A stretch of DNA of 64,000 bases from Psilocybe azurescens. Its lineage: Eukaryota; Basidiomycota; Agaricomycetes; Agaricales; Agrocybaceae. Shown here in pieces: positions 1 to 9,865 of this stretch. Numbering within the stretch: position 1 is the first letter of the stretch; the number at the start of each line of letters is the position of its first letter. Under the pieces are notes generated by a model. That model was not told the DNA's origin. It did not search any database and saw nothing but the letters and a program-made list of their open reading frames with translations. The translations under genes were made by a program, and so were the position numbers. The stretch spans positions 1-64,000 of the forward strand of contig JAJIRX010000981.1 of the NCBI GenBank assembly GCA_023853785.1, written 5' to 3'.

Positions 1-6
1 CTTCTT

Positions 7-1280
7 CCCACACTATAAATTGTTTAATAAAATAAGTATATTGGTACAGTTTTGTCCCTCTTGAAAATTATATACTATATTACAATAATCAGTACTTGGT
101 GTATCCTCCTTGGGCTTTTTAAAAACTGCTGCTACCCTTCTAGTCATACTCTCTATCAATTCTGACACACAGAAGCTGGAATTTCATTCCAAACCTTCTG
201 AACCCTTTCCCAAAGTTCTGCTATACTAAATAGATGGTTTTCATAGTCTCCAAGCCTTGTTTTGAGATGAACCCAAAGGTGTTCAATTGGGTTAAGGTCT
301 GCTGATTGTGGGGCCATACCATAATCTCCATACTACTGTCTTCTAGCCACTTCATAGCTTTTTGCTCTTGTGCTTTGGGTCATTGTCTTGTTGAAAAATG
401 ACATCTTCAGGATTTTTGTTGTAATATGCAAGGCTTTGTTGGAGTTCATCTTCCAGAATGGAGACATAAAGGTCAGCATCCATGCTCCCATCAATCTTGG
501 CCCCATATCCAACTCCTTCCCAAAACATACAGCCCCAAAACATCAAAGATCCTCCTCCAAACTTGACTGTGCCTTCTACCAGCCTATCAGAAAGTGCTTC
601 TCCTGGCATTTTCCACACCCACTTCCCTCCCATCTGTCCCCATACAATTGACTTTAGTCTCATCTGTAAAGACAATCTTCTTCCAGTCATCAATGGTCCA
701 GTGTAGGTGAGTCATTGCAAAGTCCATACATTCTCTCTTATGGCATTTGGAGAGCAGAGGTCATTTTTCTTGACTACAGCCTTTAGACCAATGTTTTGAA
801 GGGCCCAGCAAACTGTTTTTGGTGTAAGGGACTGATTGGTGACTTTTTTAAAGGTTTTGGTAACCTCAACAGCATTTTCAGCCTTGTGAGAAGTGATAAG
901 ACAGAGTGCATACTGCATTGGAGGGTGAAAGTTTCTGAGGACAGCCACCAGTGGACTTGGCAAGATCAGGACAGTGTTTGTTGCGGATACGAGATATAGA
1001 GGACATGGAAACACCAGTAGTTGCTTCAATTTGATGAGCAGAATCTCCTTTATTAAAGGAAGATAATGTGAGTGCATTGGGCAATAGTAAGTCGGTGCAT
1101 GGTGAAATGATAAGTTGGGGGGTGTTGTAATCAATGTACAAGAGTATATATACTCTTTGCAATTGAATCATGTGATTTTATTTGTATATATTTGATTGTA
1201 ATCAACAAAGTCAGATGATTTGACTGAGAGGACAAAACTGTACCAATGTACTTATTTTATTAAACAATTTATAGTGTGGG
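7..1280. mobile_element. Tc1/mariner-like DNA transposon 1
   Basis: Positions 7-60 and 1227-1280 are inverted copies of each other with about one mismatch in the ~50 bases compared. Both contain TA-CAGTTTTGTCC, the CAGT-type end of Tc1-like elements. They flank a broken minus-strand transposase. The inverted repeat extends outside the TA-CAGT motif, so the true end may be at about 49/1240 with longer flanking symmetry, or at 7/1280. The element is CpG-poor and coding-defective. Confidence 0.8.
230..1120 (-). pseudogene. Tc1-like transposase, frameshifted
   Basis: DDE transposase of the Tc1 family, which cuts and pastes its element at TA sites. Reading on the minus strand, the N-terminal helix-turn-helix region lies around 890-1070 (GDSAHQIEATTGVSMSSISR). 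The catalytic part follows at 352-693, with a GGGSLMFWGCM core and the second Asp in FQQDNDPKH. The third acidic position lies downstream near 240-300 in SADLNPIEHLW. The parts are in different frames, so no single intact reading frame exists. The order and spacing are typical of DD34E Tc1 enzymes. Identification is firm; activity is unlikely. Confidence 0.8.
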
Positions 1281-1399
1281 AAAAAACATGATTACATAAT
1301 TGTTGTCATATGATTAGATAGATAATATCCGAGGCTACCTATCTTTAAAATTTCAAGACTCTAGCTTTTTAGTTCCCAAGTTATTCATGATTTATTGGA

Positions 1400-2160
1400 A
1401 ATACTTAAAACATTGGTACAGTCTTGTCCCTCACTAAAGTGCAGTGGAATCCACTGGAGTCCACTGGACTCTGTTTACCTTCTACACTCAGTATATAGGC
1501 AAGTCCAGTGGAGTCCAGTGGAGTCCATATGGACTGTGTGGGGGATGGTAAAGTACTGGTTCACAAGCTCTATTTCATGGTCTTTAAGCCATTTCTGAGC
1601 CTTTTGGATGTGTGCTTGAGGTCATTATCTTGCCAAAAGATGAAATCATCCTGATTAAGGTCGTAATACTTCAGAGTTTGGAAGACATAGTCATCCAAAA
1701 TGCTTACATAGAGTTCTCCATACATCTTGCCTTCTATCTTGCACATGTAGCCAATACCACTTGTTGTTATACAACTCCAAATCATCATATGTCCTTCTCC
1801 AAATTTAATGGTTTTCTACACACTGAGTTTGGAGAGGAGGACCAGCCTTTTCCTCACCTACTGCCTTCCAACTGACCCAATTCAATTGATCTTGGTCTCA
1901 TCTGTGAACATAACATGTTTCCAGTCTTTTTCTGTTCAGTTTTCATACTTCTGGACAAATTTCAAGCAAGCCTTCCTATCGTTCTTAGAGAGGAATGGCT
2001 TTTGATCTTGACTTGTGCTACAAGATCCTTTTTTGAGTGAATTTTGAATGGTTTAGATGGAGATAGATGTGTTAGTGATAGTGGGAAGCTGACAGCAGAG
2101 TTGTGTGGAAGTACCAGCCTTTCCAGTGGAGACAAGTCAAACTAGGTGGCAGTGGTCATG
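1400..2160 (-). pseudogene. Tc1-like transposon 2, transposase fragment
   Basis: A second, diverged Tc1 element. Its left end (TTGGTACAGTCTTGTCCCTC near 1412-1431) resembles that of element 1. A minus-strand fragment at 1570-1788 has the middle catalytic block, with GYMCKIEGKMYGELYVSILD followed by FWQDNDLKHTSKR, but lacks the C-terminal third. That part is replaced by a 130-bp terminal fragment of another element (1429-1558). Traces of the N-terminal half run to about 2100. I could not locate its right end. Confidence 0.6.
1429..1558 (+). repeat. Solo terminal fragment of the palindrome-rich element family
   Basis: These 130 bp are almost identical to 21,014-21,149, the right end of the second composite element. 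Both start at CTAAAGTGCAGTGG, contain GGAGTCCA/TGGACTCC palindromes and CCATATGGACTGTGTGGGGG, and end at GGTAAAGTACTG. The main difference is one extra ~12-bp palindromic unit in the 21-kb copy. No clear target duplication was seen. Confidence 0.75.
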
Positions 2161-2483
2161 GGAAGAGTGAGCTTTGAAAAATGGTCTTCATGATTGTTTT
2201 TCATCAATAACTATATCCCAAAACATATCACCTAAATATTTGACTTCAAATCACCATGTTTGACATCAGTTTTACAAATAGAATCACCATTTTCTAGCAT
2301 AAAGATGATGTTAGAGTATAATTTAAAGAGAGAGAATACATGACTGTGTAGTAGAGAATAATGGGCTATAAACTTGGGGGAATGTAAAGTTTCAGTCTTT
2401 GTTATATACTTCCAACATGTTTTCATTCATTTGATATTTTTTACATGTTTACAATAACAAAAACCTTATTGTGTTAATTCCAA

Positions 2484-2697
2484 CAGGCCGCGAAACTGTC
2501 CGGATGTGTTATTTTTATAAAGTATTTAATAATAATATATGAACCAAATAAATACAAACATATGCTATATCTACTGAAAGCTGTGATCCAGGGGCTTTCC
2601 AGTACATTTTAAATCATGTAATTTCATAAGGATTACATGACATTATAGTCAATTTAAGTTCAATTTCAAAAACATCCAGACAGTTTTTGAGTCACTG
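2484..2697. mobile_element. Tc1-type MITE
   Basis: A short non-coding element. The right end, read inward on the minus strand, is CAGTGACTCAAAAACTGTC followed by TGGATGTTT; the left end carries the related GAAACTGTCCGGATG. The right end abuts TA. The CAGT...CAAAAACTGTC ends resemble those of the large Tc1-like element at 33.8 kb, so that family may mobilise it. The left terminus is diverged. Confidence 0.5.
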
Positions 2698-3024
2698 TAA
2701 ATGCATATTGTACAGCCAATTTGGTCAGTTCCTTAAGAGAAGAGAATGAGATGGTCTTGGGCTGGATTTTGGAATAAGGGCAAAGGGATCTATGGAATGT
2801 GGATGTACTATAACAATAGTGCTATATGCACATTAAATTATATATAGTGCTACATGTCAAATATGTAATGTTAATCATAATAGTTGACATGTGTCACCTA
2901 TATGGGCACTGTTCAGCTGCTAATGAACATGTGTTCCATGCTGTAGTACATGTTCTTCTCTTCATCAAATACTCTCTTTCTTTTGATGATGATGATCTTC
3001 TGTATTGTCTTCAGTGAGTCTGCT

Positions 3025-3552
3025 TCATGTTTCTGATTGGATTTGTTTGATATCATTGTATAGCAATACAATTTGTTTCAATGTGAGGCCATAGAAGTTG
3101 CCTACCTTCTCTCCTATCAATGTCAATGCCTTCAGCACAATGTTTATTGATGCAGCATTGTCCTTGTTCACATATGCTACAAAGAACATAGTGACCCATA
3201 CTACATCTCCAGTCTTAAATGCCACTGGTTTGACATGTTTCATGCTGTTATGTGGTGAGTATCTTTTTATCATCTTTGGTTTTCTTGTTACATGCCATGA
3301 ATGCAGTTGCTTGACAAACACTATGTGGTAGTTGTCATCCTGTCAACAATGTCTTCAGCTAGTGGATAATGTTTTATTAATATAATAGCACAAACTTATA
3401 TTGAATTCTGACATTGCAGTTGATGCTTTCACATTGTGCTGTACATCTGTGTGCATCTGCTCCAATGTGGCCTTGGCCTCTATCAAGTCATAGCTGGGGT
3501 CTATGGACTGTGGTTGTTGTCTTGGTGTTTGTATTGTTTGTGATTCTGTCAT
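3025..3552 (-). other. Unrecognised ORF remnants in AT-rich DNA
   Basis: Two adjacent minus-strand reading frames (98 and 65 codons). One contains KTGDVVWVTMFFVAYVNKDN, which faintly resembles the 'GD-V' strand of transposon-associated proteins common in Agaricomycetes. No start, intron or domain could be fixed. Low-confidence remnant of a mobile-element gene. Confidence 0.25.
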
Positions 3553-3629
3553 GTATATGTTGCTATATTATATGGCACCTTTGTTTTTTGTTTTTTCTTC
3601 TTTTAACCTCTTCCTTATCTTGAATAATG

Positions 3630-5400
3630 AAACATGGTATATTCAAACTTGATATTATGTCCTCAGCATTTGACTGTATTTTTATATTCTGTAATATCTT
3701 GTACCTGTTTTATATCTTTTTTTCTGTTCTTTTGACTTTGATATATTGTTCACTCCAATAATTGAATAGACATTTTGGCAGATAGACTATTTCTTGCTGT
3801 AATGTTTGGTTGTGCCTAACAAGAATATTTGTTAGTGTTTCAGCATATTTTGAGATCTGTATAGTTCTATTGCTGTGATCTGTAACTTTAACATGTTATG
3901 TCTCTACTAATGATACCATTTGCCAAAGACAAATACAATCAATAACCAGTCTGTTTCTTTCTAAGTTGATGACTGTTATAGTGATGGAGCCAAAATACAG
4001 AAAGAGACAGCAATGGTGTCAACAGAAAATGTGGTGTGTATGAGGATGCATTGGCTGCCTGTCAGTGTGGTAGGAATATATTGAGAAAACTCTACTTGGC
4101 ATTACAAAAGTGAATGAGCACCATGTGATTTTTATTCACATTGGATATTTATATTAAGGCTATTTTAAAAACAAGGGATAGTCATATACCTTTCTAAATT
4201 TGCTGAAGCACTCATGTATATATATTCTTTATTACCTATAATTTGAGTGTTCTACATTTTTTGTTCACTCAAAATCATGAATGAACAAATATGTCAATGA
4301 AGAGTTTAATGTGTATGTTATACAGTGCTCAGTCACTTTTTATAATGCTGAGTACTGACCTGAAGTTCAAAGTGTTTCAAAATTCTCCAGATATTGCAAT
4401 AAAGAAGCAGCCAATGCTGCAAAACTGAGCCAATGTTCAATATAATCCTATTATTGCATAATAGAACTCTTATTTTAGTCTGAGAATTCTCTTACTTAGT
4501 AGAACACATGAAAATGTATAGAGCTGTTTGAAATTGAAGCAAGTAGTATTACAACAAAGAGTTATTGGTGGAGAAAAGAAGAAATAACTTAAACTTACTC
4601 AAGAATTCAATCCTTTTTATTCACAATGGTAGTTCATGAGCCCATTTTATAAGCTTTGCATGCACTCTGAATTGTGTTCTCTGTGTGATTCAGAGTTTGA
4701 CTCTTTCTCTTGCACACATCAATTACTTACATCACTTTTGCTAATTCCTCTCTAACTCATTCCCACTTACTAATTTTTCTCTTTTGTTAGGATGTATAGT
4801 TCATAAAATATATCCCACCAAACTAATCACATTCTTTGGACACACCTACAATATGACTGTCTGCTGTTCAATTCCTCATTTGACCATTTGACTTATTCCC
4901 TTTAGATAAGTTTGATGTCCTATTTGGATCTAAGGCTGACAGAGGTGGATTCAACAATTTAGTACCATTGATAACATAGGAAATAACAATTATATAATAT
5001 ATTTTTCTATAGGTTCTGTTACAAATACTATAATTGCTGATGCCAAGGCTCAAAAGAATACAGTGTAAAAATAAAAAGGACTTGTAACATTGGGCAAAGC
5101 CTCGGCCCACAATACAAGTATTATCTATAATATAAGAGACGGTTTTTCTAAAAGGAAGGAGCAAATTACTTAAGCATGACTAATTATTATTAAGCAGACC
5201 TCTGTGTTTTGGGGCCGGTGCTGCAGGGCCTTTTGAAACAAACAATCAGTGGCTGATGGCAAACAACAAAATGGGTGCCACAGCCTAACAAACATTTTAT
5301 GCCTACACTGAACATGTCTATTGACCATATTCTGGGTGGCTTTAAAAACAAAAAAAAATATGCACAGTGGGCACCAGAGGCAAGTGGGCTAATAAATTCA
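3630..5400. other. AT-rich, CpG-poor region with no recognisable gene
   Basis: Only short, unsupported reading frames are present on either strand. CpG is rare, as in the flanking transposon remnants. I read it as decayed repeat DNA but see no boundaries. Confidence 0.5.
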
Positions 5401-6600
5401 CATTAAAGACTATTTTAATAGCATTTCTGTCCACAGATATTGTGTTTGTTTGCCATCTGTATAACAACTGTATAAAGTGGCAAAGTTGAAATGGAAACTG
5501 CTGAATAAATTTGCAAGCAAGGGTGTTGTGAACAGTGGACAAGTTGATGTGAAATGAACTATGGGTGGGTGATCATGTTTTCTCTGAGTGAAAGTGTTTA
5601 AATAAAGATGAATATAGAGAGATAGCAGTAGGATGTGGTTTTGCAATTGAAAATAAGTAGTCTCCAGTACAGTACAGATAATAATTTTTTTTTTGAGGAT
5701 GAAGCTGCAGTGTGCTTTACTCCAAATGTAATGGATAAAATATAGGCACTGTTAACTATTGTGCATGAGAATTAACATGTAAATTTCAATGACTATGGGC
5801 TGTAGATTAAAGTGATTAATTTGCAGGACAAATGTAGTGGGGTGAGAGGACAGCTATTTTGATTGTGAAGAGTGTAAGCTATAAATTTTAAAATTATACA
5901 GTGCTGCAGGCATATAGCAGCAGGAGGATTTGTGGGTGTGTTGGTTCTGTTTAAATAAAGATGTGGATGGAAAAATAGCATTGAGACATGATTTTGTAAT
6001 TGGAAATAAGCAGTGTACAATACTGTACAGGTGATAAAATTATTTATTTGAGGATAAAGCTCCAGTGTGCTTTACAAATGTAAAAATGAATACATTATTA
6101 AGTGTTGGGTGTGAGAATTGAGATTTAAAATTTAATGTACTATAGGTTGTAGATTAACATGATTAATTTTCAGTACTATTTAACTGTGAAGAGAAAGAGT
6201 ACAAGGTATGAAATTTAAAATGGCACAGTGCCACAAGCACTGTGCATATGAGGCAATTTGTGGGTAGTCAATGAGTAGTGCAATATTATATAAGATATAA
6301 AGTAGGATGATGATTGATTGGGAGTGGACATGGGCAGGGGTGTGGATATTAAAACATGCATGGTGGCAAAGGTACTGTGAATTAGTTGGAGTGGGTGTAA
6401 TATGATTGTGTTGAAGCAAAGAAATATTTAATGAACACAGAATGTAGAGTTCTGTGTATATATATTTGTATTTGTTCACTGTTTAGATAAGGCCAGAAAT
6501 ATTGACTGTTATTGACTGTGAGTGTATATAATTTGACTATGTAGGTGCTGTGTGTTTCCATAGTGGAGTTTAAAAATTCCTGCAAGCTGTTGAACTGGCT
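5400..6600. repeat. Divergent ~320-360 bp tandem repeats
   Basis: Sequence blocks recur in order: GTTTAAATAAAGATG, then a block like CAATTGAAAATAAGTAG, then GAGGATAAAGCTCCAGTGTGC, then AGATTAA-GTGATTAATTT. The first two occur near 5597 and 5640, and again near 5950 and 5998. A third partial unit starts near 6182. Spacing is about 320-360 bp and identity is moderate. No coding potential is apparent. Confidence 0.55.
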
Positions 6601-6888
6601 GTGAAGCAAGGGAGGGGGTGAGCGCAGCTCATCCCCCTCCCCACATGAAAAGATAATTAATGTATATTTTTGAGTGAGGAGGGTGAAGCAAGGGGGGATG
6701 AGTGAAGCTCATTCCCCCCAAGACATTATGATTGTGATTGGTATTATTTATTTATCAATGAGGAGGTGCAGGGCGCCGACAAGCAGGGGTCTGGGGGCGC
6801 AGCTCCCAGCAAGCTGTTGACCCTGCCGTGAAGCACAGGGGGTGAGTGAAGCAAATCCCCCTGACGCGTAGCCGGCGGGTCATAAAGC
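6601..6888. repeat. Three GTGAAGC/GGGGG hairpin motifs
   Basis: Three copies of a motif with a G-run, a short TGAGTGAAGC-like spacer and a C-run (around 6603-6645, 6674-6722 and 6829-6868) can each form an imperfect hairpin. This block stops where homology to the 58.3-kb duplicate begins (~6889), so it probably belongs to an element that truncated the 3' end of Hsp70-like copy A. Confidence 0.4.
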
Positions 6889-6916
6889 TTGTATCATACA
6901 ACACTTGGTACTGGTG

Positions 6917-6981
6917 TGACAAAAAGTAACTGGGCACATAACACAATATTTTAGTCACATGTGCCCAGTTACTTTTTGTCA
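6917..6981. mobile_element. Small hairpin element with 23-bp perfect inverted repeats
   Basis: TGACAAAAAGTAACTGGGCA plus CAT at 6917-6939 is exactly inverted at 6959-6981, around a 19-bp loop. Copy B lacks it (58,288-58,300) and instead has GTACACCGGCCC. It is therefore an insertion that also replaced about 12 bp of exon. No clean target duplication. Confidence 0.65.
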
Positions 6982-7194
6982 TGCTGAGTCTTAGAGTTGC
7001 AACTGAAGTGAGGGGCGCATAGGAAGCTTCAATGTATCAGCTGTCACGAGGCAAAGTGTTGAGTACATATCTAGACTCTATGTTCAGCCATGATGATGGA
7101 AAGGTGCCGTAAATTCTCGCCTGGATCTTCATCCACCCAGCGGGCAGTACTTCTCACTCCCCCACATATTCTCTAGGACTGGAGGGATTGAGAA

Positions 7195-7310
7195 AGGGAG
7201 TGAAGGGAATAGAGGGAATAGAGGGAATAGAGGGGATTGAAGAGGGAATGAAGGAATTGGAGAGGGAATGGAGGGGAATGATGGGGAATGAAGGGGAATA
7301 GAGTTATTTA
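7195..7310. repeat. GGGAATAGA subterminal repeats of composite element 1
   Basis: A run of short GGAAT(A/G)GAGG units just inside the left terminus. It takes the place that TGGACTCC palindromes hold in copies 2 and 3. The opposite end (about 9738-9860) uses ATTCCGC/GCGGAAT, so the shared core is GGAAT/ATTCC. Confidence 0.6.
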
Positions 7311-7414
7311 TAGCCAATACAGTAATAAAGTGAAATTCCCACGGCTTGAAGCTGAGTAAAAACAATTTCCCACACCTTTAGGCTGAATATAAAAATAGAT
7401 TTACACAGTTACCA

Positions 7415-7580
7415 CTAATATCATACATCTACTATACACTGCTTATATAATCCTTATATCATACACCTACTGTACACTGCTTATATAATCTACTCTGTAT
7501 CATACACCTACTATACACTGCTTATGTAATCTACCTTGTATCATACACCTACTGTACATTGCTTATATAATCTACTATGT
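7415..7580. repeat. ~45-bp tandem repeat, about four units
   Basis: Units built on ATCATACACCTACTATACAC followed by TGCTTATATAATCTAC recur at about 7420, 7465, 7498 and 7540. They lie inside composite element 1, between its left end and the gene fragment. Confidence 0.7.
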
Positions 7581-7617
7581 GAATTAACTTGTTTTTTTAC
7601 ACACTTGTATTCAATTT

Positions 7618-8160
7618 AGTCTGAGTCAGAATCACTAGTCTCTTCATCCAATCCTAATTCTTCATTTTCATCATCACTATCTGAAGACTCTGCCTTTCTT
7701 TTCTTTTTGCAATGACATATTTTGTGTGGTAAAATAGTATTGTGTATAGAAACCAGTTGAAATTGCCAGGTATCATACATTTAAGTATAGATTCAAAACC
7801 ACCCAGCCATGCATTTAATTGTTCACACACTTGTGTATTAAAGGTTTTCTGGGCATATGCATTGCCATTATCATCATATGCAATAATTACAAGATTTGGA
7901 GCTGAACCATCACCTAGAGAAGGATTGCAGTACTTTCAACAAAGATAATCATTGGCTTGGTGATTAATATGATGGTAAGTGTCCACAATAAATCTTGATG
8001 TTTTTTCCATATAGCATCCCAACTTCCATTGGTAACAGCTGTTTGCAACACTTGACATCCTTTGTCAATACATATGTATTCAGGACAAGATTCTTTTGTC
8101 TTATAAACAGACTGCAAAAACTTTAATATATTAGTTGTGGATTCAGACCTATTAAATTTT
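7618..8160 (-). pseudogene. C-terminal fragment of a KDZ-transposon-associated protein (CxC5/CxC6-like)
   Basis: On the minus strand the fragment begins KFNRSESTTNILKFLQSVY. It continues through PEYICIDKGCQVLQTAVTNG, NQ-Y-CN-P and GDGSAPNLVIIAYDDNGNAY to FNTQVCEQLNAWLGGFES and PGNFNWFL, and ends with an acidic tail and a stop at 7618-7620. These motifs match my recollection of mushroom proteins carrying the cysteine cluster that accompanies KDZ (Kyakuja-Dileera-Zisupton) transposases; a profile search is needed. At least two frameshifts and one stop interrupt it. It lies wholly inside composite element 1. Confidence 0.5.
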
Positions 8161-8239
8161 GTCCATGCATCTATATTATTTAAGGAACTAAATACATGAT
8201 AATAATAGCAATAATAATAATAAATACCATGATTGGGAC

Positions 8240-8345
8240 CTATGGTGGAAGAGCTGATAGAGTCCAGGTGGACTCCAATTGGAGTGCCAACTTTAACTTT
8301 GAATAGAACAGAATCCAGTTGGATTCCAACTAGAATATTTCAATC
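8240..8345. repeat. Internal GGAGTCCA/TGGACTCC palindromes of composite element 1
   Basis: GAGTCCAGGTGGACTCCAAT followed by GAATCCAGTTGGATTCCAAC-type units, next to the conserved AT block. In copies 2 and 3 the equivalent palindromes sit directly next to the element end; here another ~1.1 kb lies outside them. Confidence 0.7.
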
Positions 8346-8566
8346 TATCAATCTTAGTGTAAATTCATGAGTGTAATATAATATATTAATAACTATATAC
8401 TACATTATTATCTACATACAAAGTCCACTGTAACAAAATAAAATTAAAATAAAAAACATAACAGAGTAAAAAGATGGGCGGGAGGGTATATACTTGGGTT
8501 AAATGAGAGAACAAAAAGAAAAAAAGTGAAAAAAAATTTTTTTAAATAAAAAAAGGTGGCGGACGG

Positions 8567-9640
8567 GTGGTTGTATCGGTCATACATACCATTGTCATGG
8601 TGGGCGTGGTACACATCCGCCGTACGTGTCGTTGTCCTTGCAGCCATTGTGTCCGTCATGGCCGTCATGCGTGGCCATCATGCGTGGCCGTCGTACTCGG
8701 TGTTGTACATGTCGTTGTCATCATCTTTCGCGGCCATCGTGGGTGCCATATGTCAGTGTCGTACTCGGTGTTGTGTGTGTCGTTGTCATGGCAGCTGTGC
8801 GTGTTGTACGTGTCGTCTTCGTGGCTGCTGTGTGTGTTGTACGTGTTGCAGTACGGGTCCTGCGTGTCATCTTTGTGGCTGCTGTGTACGTGTCGCAGTA
8901 CGCATCCTGCATGTCATCTTCGTGGCTGCTGTGCGTGTAGTACGTGTCGCGGTACACGTCCTGCGTGTCGTCTTTGTTGTCGCTGTGCGTGTCGTCTTCG
9001 TTCCTGCGTTCCCGCCGTGCGTGGCCGCTGTGTGTGTCATCTTTGTGGCCGCCCGTGTGTGTCGTGACGTGTTGCGGTACACGTTCTGTGTGTTGTGGTA
9101 CACGTCCTGCGTGGCGTTGTCATTGTCCCTATGTGTCGTGTCCGCCACATACCGTTGTTGTACCGTACACATTGCGTGTGTCGCGGTACATGCAGTACAT
9201 ATGCGTACACCTTCGGTCTATATGAGAAAGAGGGGGAGGGTTAGTGGTGGCAGTGGGTGGGGTTCGCGACTTACCTGGTGTCGTGGCTGCGTTCACATTG
9301 CCTTGTTACCTGCTCGCATCCCCTCCCCTCATTCCACCTTGTTCCCTCTTGGTCCGGTGTCGTTGTCGTTGTATACGGAGCCATTGTCATCGCTGTCGTG
9401 CCGTGTATGCGTGTCCAGAGTCGCCGTCATCGTACACAGACCCGTCATTGGTTGGTGGTGCCGCTGATGCATGTTGGGTCGGGTTGGTGAGCGCCTGGCT
9501 CCGACTGACAACGGCGAGGTGGTGAGGGCAACGCATGACGGCCGGCAGCGGGGTGGTGGTGGTCGCAGGAAGAGGTGGGGTGGTTGGAGTAACCAACGGA
9601 CCGACGTGGCAACCAAAAGTCACACACATGACATTGTTCC
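8567..9640 (-). other. Head, intron and GAC-triplet body of composite element 1
   Basis: On the minus strand a conserved head (GCCACGTCGGTCCGTT, then ACCACCACCACC, then GTCAGTCGGAGCCAGGC and CCAACCCGAC) precedes an intron-like segment with a GTAAGTCGCGAA donor and ATATAG acceptor. About 600 bp of imperfect ACG/GAC/CAC triplets follow. The body is very CpG-rich against CpG-poor surroundings. Long reading frames occur in several frames as an effect of the triplet repeat, so the encoded product, if any, cannot be chosen from sequence alone. Confidence 0.7.
9218..9274 (-). other. Spliceosomal-type intron in composite element 1
   Basis: A 57-bp segment with donor GTAAGTCGCGAA after CCAG, a CACTAAC branch-point-like sequence, a C/T-rich tract and ATATAG acceptor. 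The donor extends identically over GTAAGTCGCGAA into copy 3 (26,604), which suggests that the family is or was transcribed by Pol II and spliced. Confidence 0.65.
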
Positions 9641-9737
9641 CGTTGCCGAGAATTGCTGAGAACAATATCAAATTTTAAGTCTGTTTAGGGTTCCGTTTTC
9701 GGTTCTGTTCCGGGGTATTCTGTTTTGTAAACGGATT

Positions 9738-9865
9738 CCGTTCAATTCCGCTGCGGAATCCGCCATTCCGCCGGAATTGATATTAAATAAAATAGCAGGG
9801 CCTTGTGCCATATTTTTGCTCTCATTCCGCTGCGGAATCCGCTATTCCGCGAGCGGACTCCGGCC
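9738..9865. repeat. ATTCCGCTGCGGAAT palindromes, right end of composite element 1
   Basis: Two copies of ATTCCGCTGCGGAATCCGC followed by ATTCCGCCGGAATT and ATTCCGCGAGCGGACTCCGG, at 9750-9870. They form dense overlapping dyads just inside the right terminus. Confidence 0.8.

Noticed and set aside
4868..5164. 98-codon minus-strand frame in AT-rich DNA
   Set aside because: No family similarity, AT-biased composition and no supporting context.
8556..9467. 303-codon Val/Cys-rich plus-strand frame
   Set aside because: Antisense reading of the triplet body of composite element 1. The intron and head indicate the minus strand is the transcribed one.
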